From RHKX01 sp963745755 (lineage in GTDB: Bacteria; Actinomycetota; Thermoleophilia; Solirubrobacterales; 70-9), in assembly GCA_963745755.1 (NCBI GenBank), contig CAVUYP010000002.1, positions 186,001-250,000 of the forward strand: a stretch of DNA of 64,000 bases. The letters are read 5' to 3'. Below are positions 24,414 through 32,873 of this stretch, one piece after another. The position numbers were made by a program, and so were the translations under genes. Numbering within the stretch: position 1 is the first letter of the stretch; each line of letters opens with the position of its first letter. Under the pieces are notes generated by a model. It saw nothing but the letters and a program-made list of their open reading frames with translations, had not been told where the DNA came from and ran no database searches.

Positions 24414-25174
24414 CCCGCTTCGTCCCCGACACCCTCGTCCTCGCCGAGCGCAATCTGGTCCGGCTGCCGCGCTCGCCCGACCTGCTGATCGGCTTCACGA
24501 TCCAGCCGGTCATGTTCGTGCTGCTGTTCGCCTTCGTCTTCGGCGGCGCGATCTCGACGCCGGGATTCGACTACGTCGACTTCCTGATCCCCGGGATCAT
24601 CGTCCAGAACACGGCCTTCGGCGGCTTCGTCACCGCCCTCGGCCTCTCCGAGGACCTGACCAAGGGCCTGATCGACCGGTTCCGGTCGCTGCCGACCTCG
24701 CGGGCATCGGTGCTCGCCGGCCGGACGCTCGCCGACGTCGTCACGAACTCGATCTCGGTGGTCGTGCTCGTCGTCACCGGCCTGATCATCGGCTTCTCGT
24801 TCGGCACGAGCGCGATCGAGATCGTCGCCGGTTTCGCGCTGCTGCTCCTGTTCGGCTACGCGTTCTCGTGGATCTTCGCGCTGATCGGGATGTCGGTCTC
24901 CTCGCCGGAGGCGGCGAACGGGATCGGCTTCACGATCATCTTCCCGATCACGTTCATCTCCTCCGCGTTCGTCCCGGTCGACTCGATGCCGGCGGCGCTG
25001 CAGAAGTTCGCGGAGATCAACCCGATCTCGATCGTCGTCGACGCGATGCGGGCGCTCTGGCTCGGCGTGCCGGCCGGCAACAACGTCTGGGGAGCCGTCG
25101 TCTGGTGCCTGGCGCTGATCGCGATCTTCGCGCCGCTCGCCGTCGCCAAGTACCGCCGGATCGCCGCCGGCTGA
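24410..25174 (+). CDS. ABC transporter permease, DrrB-like (ABC-2 type)
   Basis: 254 residues with six TM helices (ABC-2 membrane fold): LIGFTIQPVMFVLLFAFVFG, VQNTAFGGFVTALGLSED, ISVVVLVVTGLIIGFSFG, LLLLFGYAFSWIFALIGMSV, FTIIFPITFISSAFVPV and WCLALIAIFAPLAVAKYR. The FVPVDSMPAALQKFAEINPIS loop is the conserved ABC-2 signature near the C-terminus. It overlaps the ATPase gene by four bases and is the membrane partner of that DrrA-like protein. Confidence 0.9.
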   Translation: MTRFVPDTLVLAERNLVRLPRSPDLLIGFTIQPVMFVLLFAFVFGGAISTPGFDYVDFLIPGIIVQNTAFGGFVTALGLSEDLTKGLIDRFRSLPTSRASVLAGRTLADVVTNSISVVVLVVTGLIIGFSFGTSAIEIVAGFALLLLFGYAFSWIFALIGMSVSSPEAANGIGFTIIFPITFISSAFVPVDSMPAALQKFAEINPISIVVDAMRALWLGVPAGNNVWGAVVWCLALIAIFAPLAVAKYRRIAAG

Positions 25175-25198
25175 GCGCGGACGTCGCGGGTTCGTGGC

Positions 25199-25216
25199 GC
25201 CCTAACGCCGCCCTAA
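25199..25216 (+). promoter_or_regulatory. Direct repeat GCCCTAA, 11-base period (OmpR/PhoB-type site)
   Basis: GCCCTAA at 25199-25205 and again at 25210-25216, exactly 11 bases apart, about 75 bases before the PepSY gene. Head-to-tail repeats on an 11-base period are the usual recognition pattern of OmpR-family response regulators. No two-component genes are adjacent. Confidence 0.4.
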
Positions 25217-25289
25217 AAGTCCCACTCATGGTCGCCTCATCGGCCGTCGCCACGCTGCCGGCCTGATGCAAACGACCAAGGAGAACGAC

Positions 25290-25673
25290 ATGAGGACACC
25301 CAAGCGAGGCCTCTACGCCGGAGCCGCCGCGGTGGCGGCCCTGGCCCTCGGCGGGGCCGGGATCGCCACGGCGAGCGGCGGCTCGGCCGCCGGGCCGGCC
25401 GACTCCGGCAACGGCGGTCAGGAGAATGAGACGATCCACGCTCCCGACCGCAGCGGCTCCCGTCTCGACGACGGCGCCGAGCTGCTGTCGCAGGCCAAGA
25501 TCAGCGAGCAGGAGGCGATCAGCGCGGCCCAGGCCGCCGCATCCGGTCCGCTCAACGAGGTCGACCTCGAGGACTACGAGGGTCAGCTCGTCTACAACGT
25601 CGACGTCGGCAGCCACGACGTCAAGGTCGACGCGGCCACCGGCAACGTCCTCGCGGCTCCGCAGGACGAGTAG
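25290..25673 (+). CDS. Secreted PepSY-domain protein
   Basis: 127 residues from ATG 25290, with AAGGAG seven bases upstream. The N-terminus (RTPKRGLYAGAAAVAALALG, cleavage around ATASGG) is a Sec signal peptide. A Gly/Ser-rich linker precedes one PepSY domain: KISEQEAISAAQAAASGPLNEV, LEDYEGQLVYNVDVG, then KVDAATGNVLAAP. PepSY proteins outside the membrane are thought to inhibit peptidases or sense the envelope, and are often controlled by an OmpR-type two-component system, which fits the direct repeat upstream. Confidence 0.85.
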   Translation: MRTPKRGLYAGAAAVAALALGGAGIATASGGSAAGPADSGNGGQENETIHAPDRSGSRLDDGAELLSQAKISEQEAISAAQAAASGPLNEVDLEDYEGQLVYNVDVGSHDVKVDAATGNVLAAPQDE

Positions 25674-25679
25674 GTGCAG

Positions 25680-25714
25680 GGGCGGAGCGCGGCTTGACCG
25701 GCCGCGCTCCGCCC
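25680..25714 (+). terminator. Strong hairpin between the PepSY gene and the arginine operon
   Basis: Fourteen-base perfect stem GGGCGGAGCGCGGC / GCCGCGCTCCGCCC with loop TTGACCG, six bases after the PepSY stop. No U-run follows, as is common for terminator hairpins in very GC-rich actinobacteria. Confidence 0.65.
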
Positions 25715-25859
25715 GACTGCATCGATCGGCGCGGCGGAGCGGTTTGCGTAGCCGGCCGCCGGCGACCGCGTAGTCGGCACGGATACGGGGCCGCAGGGCG
25801 GCCGCGTAGGTTGGGCCTCAGTGAGTCCGCGGCCCGGGAGGGCCCTGAGGGAGGTCCGA

Positions 25860-27458
25860 ATGGCCGACGATGAGCCCACCGAAGCCGCCGACTCCGAGTC
25901 TGCCGGCGACGGCGCCGAAGCTGCGCCGGAGAACAAGCCGAAGCGGTTCCCGACCGCGTTCACGGTCCTCGCGATCGTCCTGCTCGTCGTCTGGCTCGCC
26001 TCGTTCGTGATCCCGGCCGGCCAGTACGAGCTCGACCCCGAGACCGGCGGGCCGGTTCCCGGCTCCTACACCGAGCTGCCGTCCTGCGACTCGACCGGCG
26101 ACAAGCAGCCGTGCTCGGACCGCTCGCTGCTGCACCAGTTCAGCAACCTCTGGGCATCGCCGACCGATGGCCTCTACGGCATCGAGAACACGAAGGGCCT
26201 CGTCTCGGTCGACAACAACGGCTACCTGTACGGCTCCGCGCAGATCTTCCTGTTCGTGCTCGCGATCGGCGCCTTCATCAGCGTGACGATGAAGACCGGC
26301 GCGATCCAGCGGGGCATCGGCCGTCTCGCCCTGCGCTTCCGCGACCGGCCGGCGGCGCTGATCATCGTGATCATGCTCGTCTTCGCGATCGGCGGCACCA
26401 CCGAGGGCATGTGGGAGGAGACGCTCGGCTTCTTCGCGCTGCTGGTCCCGCTCGCGCTCGCGCTCGGCTTCGACCGGATGACCGGCGCCGCGATGATCTT
26501 CTTCGGCGCCGGCACCGGCGTGCTCGCGTCGACCGTCAACCCGTTCGCGACCGGAGTCGCCTCCGACGCCGCCGGGATCGAGATCGGCGACGGGATCGGC
26601 CTGCGCCTGGCGATGTGGGTCGTCCTCGTGACCGTCGGCATCCTCTTCGTCCTCCGCTACGCCTTCCGGGTCCGCAAGGACAACACGAAGTCGGTGATGG
26701 GCCTCGAGGGGATGGAGAGCGGCGGGCTGCGGATGGCCGACGAGGCGGTCGGCGACGTTGAGCCGCTGACCAGCCGCCACAAGCTGATCCTGACGCTGTT
26801 CTTCGGGGCGTTCGCGATCATGATCTACGGCTTCATCCCCTGGGGCGACATCTGGGACACGATCTTCGGCGCCGACTTCCCGCTGCCGGTCTTCAACTCC
26901 TTCTACTTCGCCCAGGCGACGGTGCTGTTCATCGTCGTGTCGGTGCTGATCGGCCTGATCGACCGGCTCGGCGAGAAGGGAACCGTCGACGCGATCATCG
27001 TCGGCGCCGGCGAGTTCCTCGGTGCGGCGCTGATCATCGTCCTCGCCCGCGCCGTCACCGTCGTGATGAAGAACGCCTTCATCACCGACACGATCCTGCA
27101 CTGGACCGAGAACGCGGTCACCGACCTGAGCGGCGGCGTCTTCGCCTCGGTCGCGATCCTCGTCAACCTGCCGATCGCGTTCCTGGTCCCGTCGTCGTCC
27201 GGGCACGCGGCGCTGGTGATGCCGATCCTCGGGCCGCTCGCCGACTTCGCCGACGTGCCGCGATCGCTGTCGGTGACCGCCTACCAGACCGCCTCCGGCC
27301 TGGTCAACCTGATCACGCCGACATCGGTGGTGATCATGGGCGGACTGACCCTGTCGAAGATCGGCTACGACCGCTACCTGCGGTTCGCGATCCCCTACTT
27401 CCTGATCCTGCTGGTGTTGAGCATGGCCTTCATGTTCATCGGCGCCGCGGTCAGCTGA
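25860..27458 (+). CDS. YfcC/ArcD-like membrane transporter of the arginine deiminase operon
   Basis: 532 residues from ATG 25860, with GGGAGG five bases upstream; a GTG at 25821 would add a 13-residue extension. About twelve TM helices, with the YfcC-family segments WEETLGFFALLVPLALALG, MIFFGAGTGVLASTVNPFAT and LPIAFLVPSSSGHAALVMP. Family members are proposed to move basic or dicarboxylic amino acids. Here the transporter heads the arcA-OTC-arcC gene set, so arginine/ornithine exchange is the likely job, filling the place of ArcD (inference from context). A charged, acidic N-terminal tail of about 35 residues precedes the first helix. Confidence 0.82.
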   Translation: MADDEPTEAADSESAGDGAEAAPENKPKRFPTAFTVLAIVLLVVWLASFVIPAGQYELDPETGGPVPGSYTELPSCDSTGDKQPCSDRSLLHQFSNLWASPTDGLYGIENTKGLVSVDNNGYLYGSAQIFLFVLAIGAFISVTMKTGAIQRGIGRLALRFRDRPAALIIVIMLVFAIGGTTEGMWEETLGFFALLVPLALALGFDRMTGAAMIFFGAGTGVLASTVNPFATGVASDAAGIEIGDGIGLRLAMWVVLVTVGILFVLRYAFRVRKDNTKSVMGLEGMESGGLRMADEAVGDVEPLTSRHKLILTLFFGAFAIMIYGFIPWGDIWDTIFGADFPLPVFNSFYFAQATVLFIVVSVLIGLIDRLGEKGTVDAIIVGAGEFLGAALIIVLARAVTVVMKNAFITDTILHWTENAVTDLSGGVFASVAILVNLPIAFLVPSSSGHAALVMPILGPLADFADVPRSLSVTAYQTASGLVNLITPTSVVIMGGLTLSKIGYDRYLRFAIPYFLILLVLSMAFMFIGAAVS

Positions 27459-27510
27459 TCGGCCGGCGTCCGGCCGGCCGATTCGAAACTCCGACCGAAG
27501 CGAGGACAAC

Positions 27511-28740
27511 ATGGCATTCAGCGTCGACTCCGAGGTGGGAAAGCTCCGCAAGGTGATCGTCCACCGTCCCGGGCTCGAGCAGCGGCGCCTCACCCCCGAG
27601 AACGCCGAGGAGCTGCTCTTCGACGACGTCATCTGGGTCCGCAAGGCGAAGGTCGAGCACGCCGCGTTCGTCCAGGTGATGCGGGAGCGCGGCATCGAGG
27701 TCTTCGACGCCGAGGATCTGCTCGCCGAGGCGCTCGGCGTCCCGGCCGGCCGGGAATGGGTGCTCGACCAGGTCCTCGACGAGCGCCAGGTCGGCCAATA
27801 CCTGGCCCGCAGCGGCCGCGAGTGGGCGGCATCGGCGGGGGACGAGGAGGTCGCCGACTTCCTGATCGGCGGCATGACCAAGGAGGAGGTCGACGAGGGC
27901 GCCGGGCTGTTCTGGAGCTCGGCCGGGCCGATCGACATGGTCCTGCCGCCCCTGCCCAACTTCCTCTTCCAGCGCGATCCCTCCTCGTGGATCTACGGCG
28001 GCGTGACGATCAACCCGATGACGAAGCCGGCGCGGCGGCCGGAGACGGCGATCATGGAGGCGATCTACCGCTTCCACCCGATGTTCGCCGCCGACGGCGG
28101 CGTCGACGTCTGGCTCGGCGGTGTCGAGCAGGACTGGGGGCGCTGCACGATCGAGGGAGGCGACGTCGAGACGATCGGCAACGGCGCGGTGATGATCGGG
28201 ATGGGCGAGCGGACGAGCCCGCAGTCGGTCGGGCTGCTCGCCCGCAGCCTGTTCGCACGCGACGCCGCCCGGCTGGTCCTCGCCGTCAAGCTGCCGCCCT
28301 CGCGCTCCTACATGCACCTCGACACGGTGATGACGATGGTCGACCGCGACGCGATCACGCTCTACCCGGCCGTCGTCAACGACGACGTCCGCATCTGGAC
28401 CCTCCGTCCCGGCGACGAGCCCGATGGCCTGCCGGTCGTCGAGCCGTTCGCCGGCACCGTCGTCGACGCCCTCGAGCACGCGCTCGGCGTCGACGGGATC
28501 CGGGTCATCCCGACCGGCGGCGACACGGCCGAGATGGCCCGCGAGCAGTGGGACGACGGCAACAACGTCGTCTGCCTCGAGCCCGGCGTCGTCGTCGGCT
28601 ACGAGCGCAACGTCGACACCAACACCCGGCTCCGCAAGGCCGGGATCGAGGTGATCACGATCGACGGGTCCGAGCTCGGGCGCGGACGCGGCGGATCGCA
28701 CTGCATGACCTGCCCGATCGACCGCGACCCGGCCTACTGA
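27511..28740 (+). CDS. arcA: Arginine deiminase
   Basis: 409 residues, normal length. Hydrolyses arginine to citrulline and ammonia, first step of the ADI pathway. Conserved elements: LRKVIVHRPG at the N-terminus, LPNFLFQRDPSSWIYGGVTI (guanidinium contacts), MHLDTVMTMVDRDAI (His-Asp pair), and the C-terminal GRGRGGSHCMTCPIDRDP with nucleophile C398. GAGGACA lies upstream of ATG 27511. The ornithine carbamoyltransferase gene follows after 9 bases. Together with OTC and carbamate kinase it yields one ATP per arginine, useful under oxygen limitation. Confidence 0.96.
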   Translation: MAFSVDSEVGKLRKVIVHRPGLEQRRLTPENAEELLFDDVIWVRKAKVEHAAFVQVMRERGIEVFDAEDLLAEALGVPAGREWVLDQVLDERQVGQYLARSGREWAASAGDEEVADFLIGGMTKEEVDEGAGLFWSSAGPIDMVLPPLPNFLFQRDPSSWIYGGVTINPMTKPARRPETAIMEAIYRFHPMFAADGGVDVWLGGVEQDWGRCTIEGGDVETIGNGAVMIGMGERTSPQSVGLLARSLFARDAARLVLAVKLPPSRSYMHLDTVMTMVDRDAITLYPAVVNDDVRIWTLRPGDEPDGLPVVEPFAGTVVDALEHALGVDGIRVIPTGGDTAEMAREQWDDGNNVVCLEPGVVVGYERNVDTNTRLRKAGIEVITIDGSELGRGRGGSHCMTCPIDRDPAY

Positions 28741-28749
28741 GGTGTAGAG

Positions 28750-29745
28750 ATGTACAACCTGCGCAACCGGAGCTTCCTCAAGGAGCTCGACTTCAGCCGT
28801 GACGAGCTACTCCATCTGCTGGCGCTCTCGGAGGCGCTGAAGACCGCCAAGTACGCCGGCAACGAGGCCCCGCGCCTCGCCGGCAAGGAGATCGCGTTGA
28901 TCTTCGAGAAGACGTCGACACGGACCCGCTGCGCCTTCGAGGTCGCCGCCTTCGATCAGGGGGCCCACGTGACCTACCTCGATCCGACCGGGTCGCAGAT
29001 GGGCCACAAGGAGTCGATCGCCGACACCGGGGCGGTGCTCGGCCGCATGTTCGACGGGATCGAGTACCGCGGCTCCGGCCAGGAGAACGTCGAGGAGCTC
29101 GCCCGCCACGCCGGCGTCCCCGTCTACAACGGCCTCACCAACGAGTGGCACCCGACCCAGATGCTCGCCGACTTCCTGACGATGCACGAGCGCAGCCACA
29201 AGCCCTACGACGAGATCGCCTTCTCGTTCGTCGGCGACGGCCGCTTCAACATGGGCCGCTCGCTGCTGGTCACCGGCGCGATCCTCGGCTCCGACGTGCG
29301 GATCATCACTCCGGCCGAGCTGCGGCCGCCGGCCGAGGTGATCGAGATCGCCGAGACGCTGGCGGCGCAGTCCGGCGCTCGGATCACCGTCGCCGACGAC
29401 GTCGCCGCGGTCGCCGGCTCCGACTTCGTCCACACCGACGTCTGGGTGTCGATGGGCGAGCCGAAGGACGTCTGGGCGGAGCGGGCGAAGCTGCTCGAGC
29501 CCTACCAGGTGAACTCGGCGCTGCTCGCCGCGACCGAGAATCGGAAGGTGAAGTTCATGCACTGCCTGCCGGCCTTCCACGACGCCGCGACCGTGGTCGG
29601 CGCCGAGATCGCCGCCGCGACCGGGATGACCGGCGGCCTCGAGGTGACCGACGAGGTCTTCCGCTCGCCGGCCAGCATCGTCTTCGACCAGGCGGAGAAC
29701 CGGCTGCACACGATCAAGGCCGTCCTCGTCGCGACGCTGGCGTGA
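28750..29745 (+). CDS. arcB: Ornithine carbamoyltransferase (catabolic context)
   Basis: 331 residues. Carbamoyl-phosphate-binding EKTSTRTRCAF (STRTR), the GMVFDGIEYRG-like region as MFDGIEYRG, LTNEWHPTQMLADF and ornithine-binding HCLPAFHD are all present. In the ADI pathway the enzyme runs backwards, phosphorolysing citrulline to ornithine and carbamoyl phosphate. The length and the retained first-domain segments (SFLKELDFSRDELLHLLALSE) are like catabolic ArcB enzymes. Its stop overlaps the GTG of arcC, ensuring coupled production. No anabolic arg genes are near, supporting the catabolic call. Confidence 0.94.
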   Translation: MYNLRNRSFLKELDFSRDELLHLLALSEALKTAKYAGNEAPRLAGKEIALIFEKTSTRTRCAFEVAAFDQGAHVTYLDPTGSQMGHKESIADTGAVLGRMFDGIEYRGSGQENVEELARHAGVPVYNGLTNEWHPTQMLADFLTMHERSHKPYDEIAFSFVGDGRFNMGRSLLVTGAILGSDVRIITPAELRPPAEVIEIAETLAAQSGARITVADDVAAVAGSDFVHTDVWVSMGEPKDVWAERAKLLEPYQVNSALLAATENRKVKFMHCLPAFHDAATVVGAEIAAATGMTGGLEVTDEVFRSPASIVFDQAENRLHTIKAVLVATLA

Positions 29746-30680
29746 GCACGACCGGGCCACTGGCGATCGTCGCCCTCGGCGGCAACGCCCTGCTCCGCCG
29801 CGGCGAGGAGTCGAGCGCCGCCAACCAGCACGCGGCTGCCAAGGCTGCGGCCCGGGTGCTCGGGCCGGTCTCGGAGCGGGCCCGGCTCGTCGTCACCCAC
29901 GGCAACGGCCCCCAGGTCGGACTGCTGGCGCTCAAGGAGGACGCCTACGCCGACGGCGAGCCCTACCCGCTCGACGTCCTCGACGCCGAGAGCGGCGGCC
30001 AGATCGGCTACGTGATCGAGCTCGAGCTCGACAACGCCATCGATCACCAGGACACGGTCGCCCTGATCACCAGGGTGCTGGTCGACGCCGGCGACCCGGC
30101 CTTCGCCGACCCGACCAAGTTCATCGGCCCCGTCTACGACGAAGGCCGGGCCCGCGAGCTCGCCGCCGAGCACGGCTGGACGGTCAAGCCGGACGGCGAG
30201 GCGTGGCGCCGCGTCGTCGCCTCTCCGGAGCCCCGCGAGATCATCCAGCTGGGCGCGATCCGGCAGCTCGTCGAAGCCGGATTCCTGGTCGTCTGCGTCG
30301 GCGGCGGCGGCGTCCCCGTCGTCGCCGACGCGGGCGGCCACGAGGGGGTCGAGGCGGTTATCGACAAGGACCTCGCCAGCTCGCTGCTCGCAGTCGGTCT
30401 CGGCGCCGACCTCCTCGTCCTCGCCACCGACGTCGACGCCGTCTATCTCGATTACGGCGGCCCCGGCCGGCGTGCCGTCGCCCGCGCCACCCCGCAGCGG
30501 CTCCGAGCCGAGTCCTTTCCCGGCGGCTCGATGGGGCCGAAGGTCGAGGCGGTCTGCCGGTTCGCCGAGGCGACCGGCAACCGCGGCGCGATCGGCTCGC
30601 TCGCCGATCTCGACGCGATCGTCGACGGTACCGCCGGCACCCAGGTCGCCGTCGACGGCCCCGAGTGGGAGCTGCGCTGA
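29742..30680 (+). CDS. arcC: Carbamate kinase
   Basis: 312 residues from a GTG overlapping the upstream stop. Amino-acid-kinase fold: VALGGNALLRRG at the N-terminus, VVTHGNGPQVGLLAL, CVGGGGVPVV, AVIDKDLASSLLAVGLGADLLVLATDVDAVY and PGGSMGPKVEAVCRF, all standard for carbamate kinase. It transfers phosphate from carbamoyl phosphate to ADP, giving ATP, CO2 and ammonia, the energy-yielding last step of the ADI pathway. It is the final gene of the operon and is convergent with amt, from which a GC-rich hairpin separates it. Released ammonia may connect functionally with the Amt/PII genes. Confidence 0.95.
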   Translation: MSTTGPLAIVALGGNALLRRGEESSAANQHAAAKAAARVLGPVSERARLVVTHGNGPQVGLLALKEDAYADGEPYPLDVLDAESGGQIGYVIELELDNAIDHQDTVALITRVLVDAGDPAFADPTKFIGPVYDEGRARELAAEHGWTVKPDGEAWRRVVASPEPREIIQLGAIRQLVEAGFLVVCVGGGGVPVVADAGGHEGVEAVIDKDLASSLLAVGLGADLLVLATDVDAVYLDYGGPGRRAVARATPQRLRAESFPGGSMGPKVEAVCRFAEATGNRGAIGSLADLDAIVDGTAGTQVAVDGPEWELR

Positions 30681-30685
30681 GCGTT

Positions 30686-30711
30686 CGCCGGCCGCGGGGG
30701 GCCGCGCCGGC
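30686..30711. terminator. Bidirectional hairpin between arcC and amt
   Basis: GCCGGC(C)GCGG ... CCGCGCCGGC stem with one bulged C and a G-rich loop in the 38-base gap between two convergent genes. Likely serves both transcripts; no U-run. Confidence 0.5.
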
Positions 30712-30718
30712 ACGGCGC

Positions 30719-32011
30719 TCAGCCGCCGGCGGCGGTGACCCGGTCGGCCTCCTCGGGCGTCGCGGTGAGCAGGATCGCGCCCTCGCCGGTCAGGTACGCC
30801 TCCTCGCCGTGCTGGGAGACGTCCATGCCGAGCGCCTCCTCGTGGTTGCTCGCCCGCAGCGTCGTGAACGCTCCGACCAGCCTGAGGATCAGAAAGGTCG
30901 CCGCGAAGGCGTAGGCGGGGGTGGCGAGCACGGCGACCGCCTGGTGGCCGAGCTGAGCCGCGTTGCCGTAGAGCAGCCCGTCGGCGGAGCCGTTCCAGGC
31001 GAGCTGGGCCGCGAAGCCGATGAAGAGGATGCCGGTCGCACCGGCCACGCCGTGTGCCGCGAGGACGTCGAGCGTCTCGTCGACCCGCGTCCGCGGCCGC
31101 CAGACGATGATCGCGTAGCTCGGGATCGCCGCCAGCGCTCCGAGCGCCAGCGCCCAGCCGGGACTGATGAAGCCGGCGGCCGGGGTGATGCCGACACAGC
31201 CGACGATGATCGCGGTCGCGGCGCCGATCGCGGTGACCTTGCCGCCGCGGAGCAGGTCGAGCGTGAACCAGACGACCAGCGTCGCGGCCGGGCAGAGGAA
31301 GGTGTTCGTGAACGCGAGGACGCCGACGGGACCGGCGGAGAGGCCGCTGCCGCCGTTGAAGCCGAACCAGCCGAACCAGAGCAGGCCGGCGCCGAGCAGG
31401 ACGTAGACGGCGTTGTGGGGGAGCAGCGCCTGGCGGCCGTAGTCCTTACGGGCGCCGATCACCAGTGCGGCGGCCAACGCCGAGAACCCCGAGCCCATCT
31501 CGACCGGCACGCCGCCGGCGAAGTCGAGGGTGCCGAGGTCGGCCAGCCAGCCGCCGCCGAACACCCAGTGGGCGAGGACCGGGTAGACGAATATCGACCA
31601 GAGGGTGATGAAGGCCAGGAACGGCCCGAATCGCATCCGCTCGACGACCGCGCCGGAGACGAGCGCCGCGGTGATCACGCAGAAGCTCCCCTGGAAGGCG
31701 AAGAAGAGGAGCTGGGGAATCGTCTGGCCCTCGAGTGGCGCGAAGCCGACGTCGTTGAGGAAGGCATGGTCGAAGCCGCCGATGATCGCGTTCCCCTCCG
31801 AGAACGCGAACGAGTAGCCGATCGCCGCCCAGGAGACGACCGCGACCGCGAGCGCTGCCGCGCACATCATGAACGTGTTCAGGGTGTTCTTGGAGCGGAC
31901 CAGCCCGGCGTAGAAGAGGCCCAGCGCCGGCGTCATCAGGACGACCAGCGCCGTCGCGGCGAGCATCCAGGCCGTGTCGCCGCTGTCGATGCCGGCATCG
32001 AGGCCGGTCAC
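30719..32011 (-). CDS. amt: Ammonium transporter Amt with Glu at the first pore-histidine position
   Basis: 430 residues from GTG 32011, overlapping the PII stop. About eleven TM helices; family segments LMTPALGLFYAGLVRSKN, WVFGGGWLADLGTLDFAGG, LLGAGLLWFGWFGFNGGS and FISPGWALALGALAA are present. In AmtB the conducting pore has two His residues. The second is kept (H320 in LAAHGVAGATG), but the first, expected in GGTVVHINAG, aligns with GGVPVEMGSG, so E171 replaces it. The same substitution is known in some fungal Mep proteins and changes conductance. Paired with the PII gene it forms the usual glnK-amt unit. Confidence 0.93.
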   Translation of the reverse strand: MTGLDAGIDSGDTAWMLAATALVVLMTPALGLFYAGLVRSKNTLNTFMMCAAALAVAVVSWAAIGYSFAFSEGNAIIGGFDHAFLNDVGFAPLEGQTIPQLLFFAFQGSFCVITAALVSGAVVERMRFGPFLAFITLWSIFVYPVLAHWVFGGGWLADLGTLDFAGGVPVEMGSGFSALAAALVIGARKDYGRQALLPHNAVYVLLGAGLLWFGWFGFNGGSGLSAGPVGVLAFTNTFLCPAATLVVWFTLDLLRGGKVTAIGAATAIIVGCVGITPAAGFISPGWALALGALAAIPSYAIIVWRPRTRVDETLDVLAAHGVAGATGILFIGFAAQLAWNGSADGLLYGNAAQLGHQAVAVLATPAYAFAATFLILRLVGAFTTLRASNHEEALGMDVSQHGEEAYLTGEGAILLTATPEEADRVTAAGG

Positions 32012-32370
32012 TGCCCGTCACCGCCGATCGGCGTCACCGCGCCCTCGCCGGTCTCGCCGGTCCGGATCCGAACCGTGCGATCGAGCGGCAGGACGAAGAT
32101 CTTCCCGTCGCCGACCGCACCGGTTCGGGCGCCCCTGGCGAGCGCGTCGATGGTCCGGTCGACGAACTGCTCGGAGACGGCGATCTCGAAGCGCACCTTC
32201 TCCGCCAGGCCCATCTTCACCGTCGTGCCGCGGTAGGTCTCGACCCGGTCGAGCTCGCCGCCGTGGCCCTGGACCCGGCTCATCGACACTCCGCGGACGT
32301 TCGCCCTGTAGAGCTCCTCGAGGACCTCGTTCGCCCGCTCCGGGCGGACGATCCCGATGACCAGCTTCAA
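32008..32370 (-). CDS. glnK: PII signal protein (GlnB/GlnK family) lacking Tyr51
   Basis: 120 residues. The start MKLVIGIVRPERANEVLEEL, the B-loop TGAVGDGKIFV and the C-loop RIRTGE (ATP contacts) match PII. The T-loop is full length, but where the family has Tyr46-Arg-Gly-Ala-Glu-Tyr51 this protein reads YRGTTV. Tyr46 is kept and Tyr51, the site of uridylylation or adenylylation, is Val; Gln39, a 2-oxoglutarate/Mg contact, is Glu. It therefore should not be modified by GlnD in the classical way and may sense only nucleotides. It is encoded just before amt and probably gates that channel. Confidence 0.92.
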   Translation of the reverse strand: MKLVIGIVRPERANEVLEELYRANVRGVSMSRVQGHGGELDRVETYRGTTVKMGLAEKVRFEIAVSEQFVDRTIDALARGARTGAVGDGKIFVLPLDRTVRIRTGETGEGAVTPIGGDGQ

Positions 32371-32444
32371 CCTTCTCCTCCTCGACCCGTGAGTGGGCAG
32401 GCAGCCTGATCGAGGCGCCGGACGGACCGCTCAGGTCGGCCGGC

Positions 32445-32873
32445 TCAGCGCTGCTCGGCTGCCGCGATGGCCGCGCCGAGCGACGCGATCGTCGCTGCGT
32501 CCAGCCGCGACTCGATGATCGGAAAGAGCTCCCGCTCCTCGAAGCGGACGTGCGCCTCGAGGAGCTCGCCGAGGCTGTGCAGCTCGGCGGTGCTCGGCTC
32601 CCCCGATCGCAGGCGGACCGCCCCGGTGCGGAGCTCGAGATGCTCGCCGAGGACCCGCTGCGCGGCAGCGGCGTCCGCCTCGGGGTCGGCAGCGAGCCAG
32701 CCGGGCAGCAGGATCGTCTCCTCGATCTCGAAGTGGCGGCCACCGGTGCCGTCGTGGAATTCGAGGTAGGCCGCGGCCACCGCCGGATCCTCGGCCCGCT
32801 TCAGCTTCAGGGCGACGAACAGGGCCTGATGGTGATCGTGGGAGAGCGGGGTCAGCTCCGGGCTTCGCTTCAT
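32445..32873 (-). CDS. Hemerythrin-domain protein of the nar operon
   Basis: 142 residues, four-helix bundle. Di-iron ligands are placed as in hemerythrin HHE proteins: SHDHHQALF at the start, RHFEIEETILLP, GEHLELRTG and HVRFEERELFP. The ATG overlaps the narI stop by four bases, so it is the last gene of the nitrate reductase operon. Such proteins sense or detoxify O2 or NO; in a nitrate-respiring operon, protection from NO formed downstream of nitrite is a reasonable role (inference from context). No membrane segment. Confidence 0.9.
   Translation of the reverse strand: MKRSPELTPLSHDHHQALFVALKLKRAEDPAVAAAYLEFHDGTGGRHFEIEETILLPGWLAADPEADAAAAQRVLGEHLELRTGAVRLRSGEPSTAELHSLGELLEAHVRFEERELFPIIESRLDAATIASLGAAIAAAEQR

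Noticed and set aside
25818..27959. 700-residue minus-strand frame antisense to the YfcC transporter
   Set aside because: Low-complexity acidic/basic sequence with no motif, fully covered by a well-supported transporter gene.
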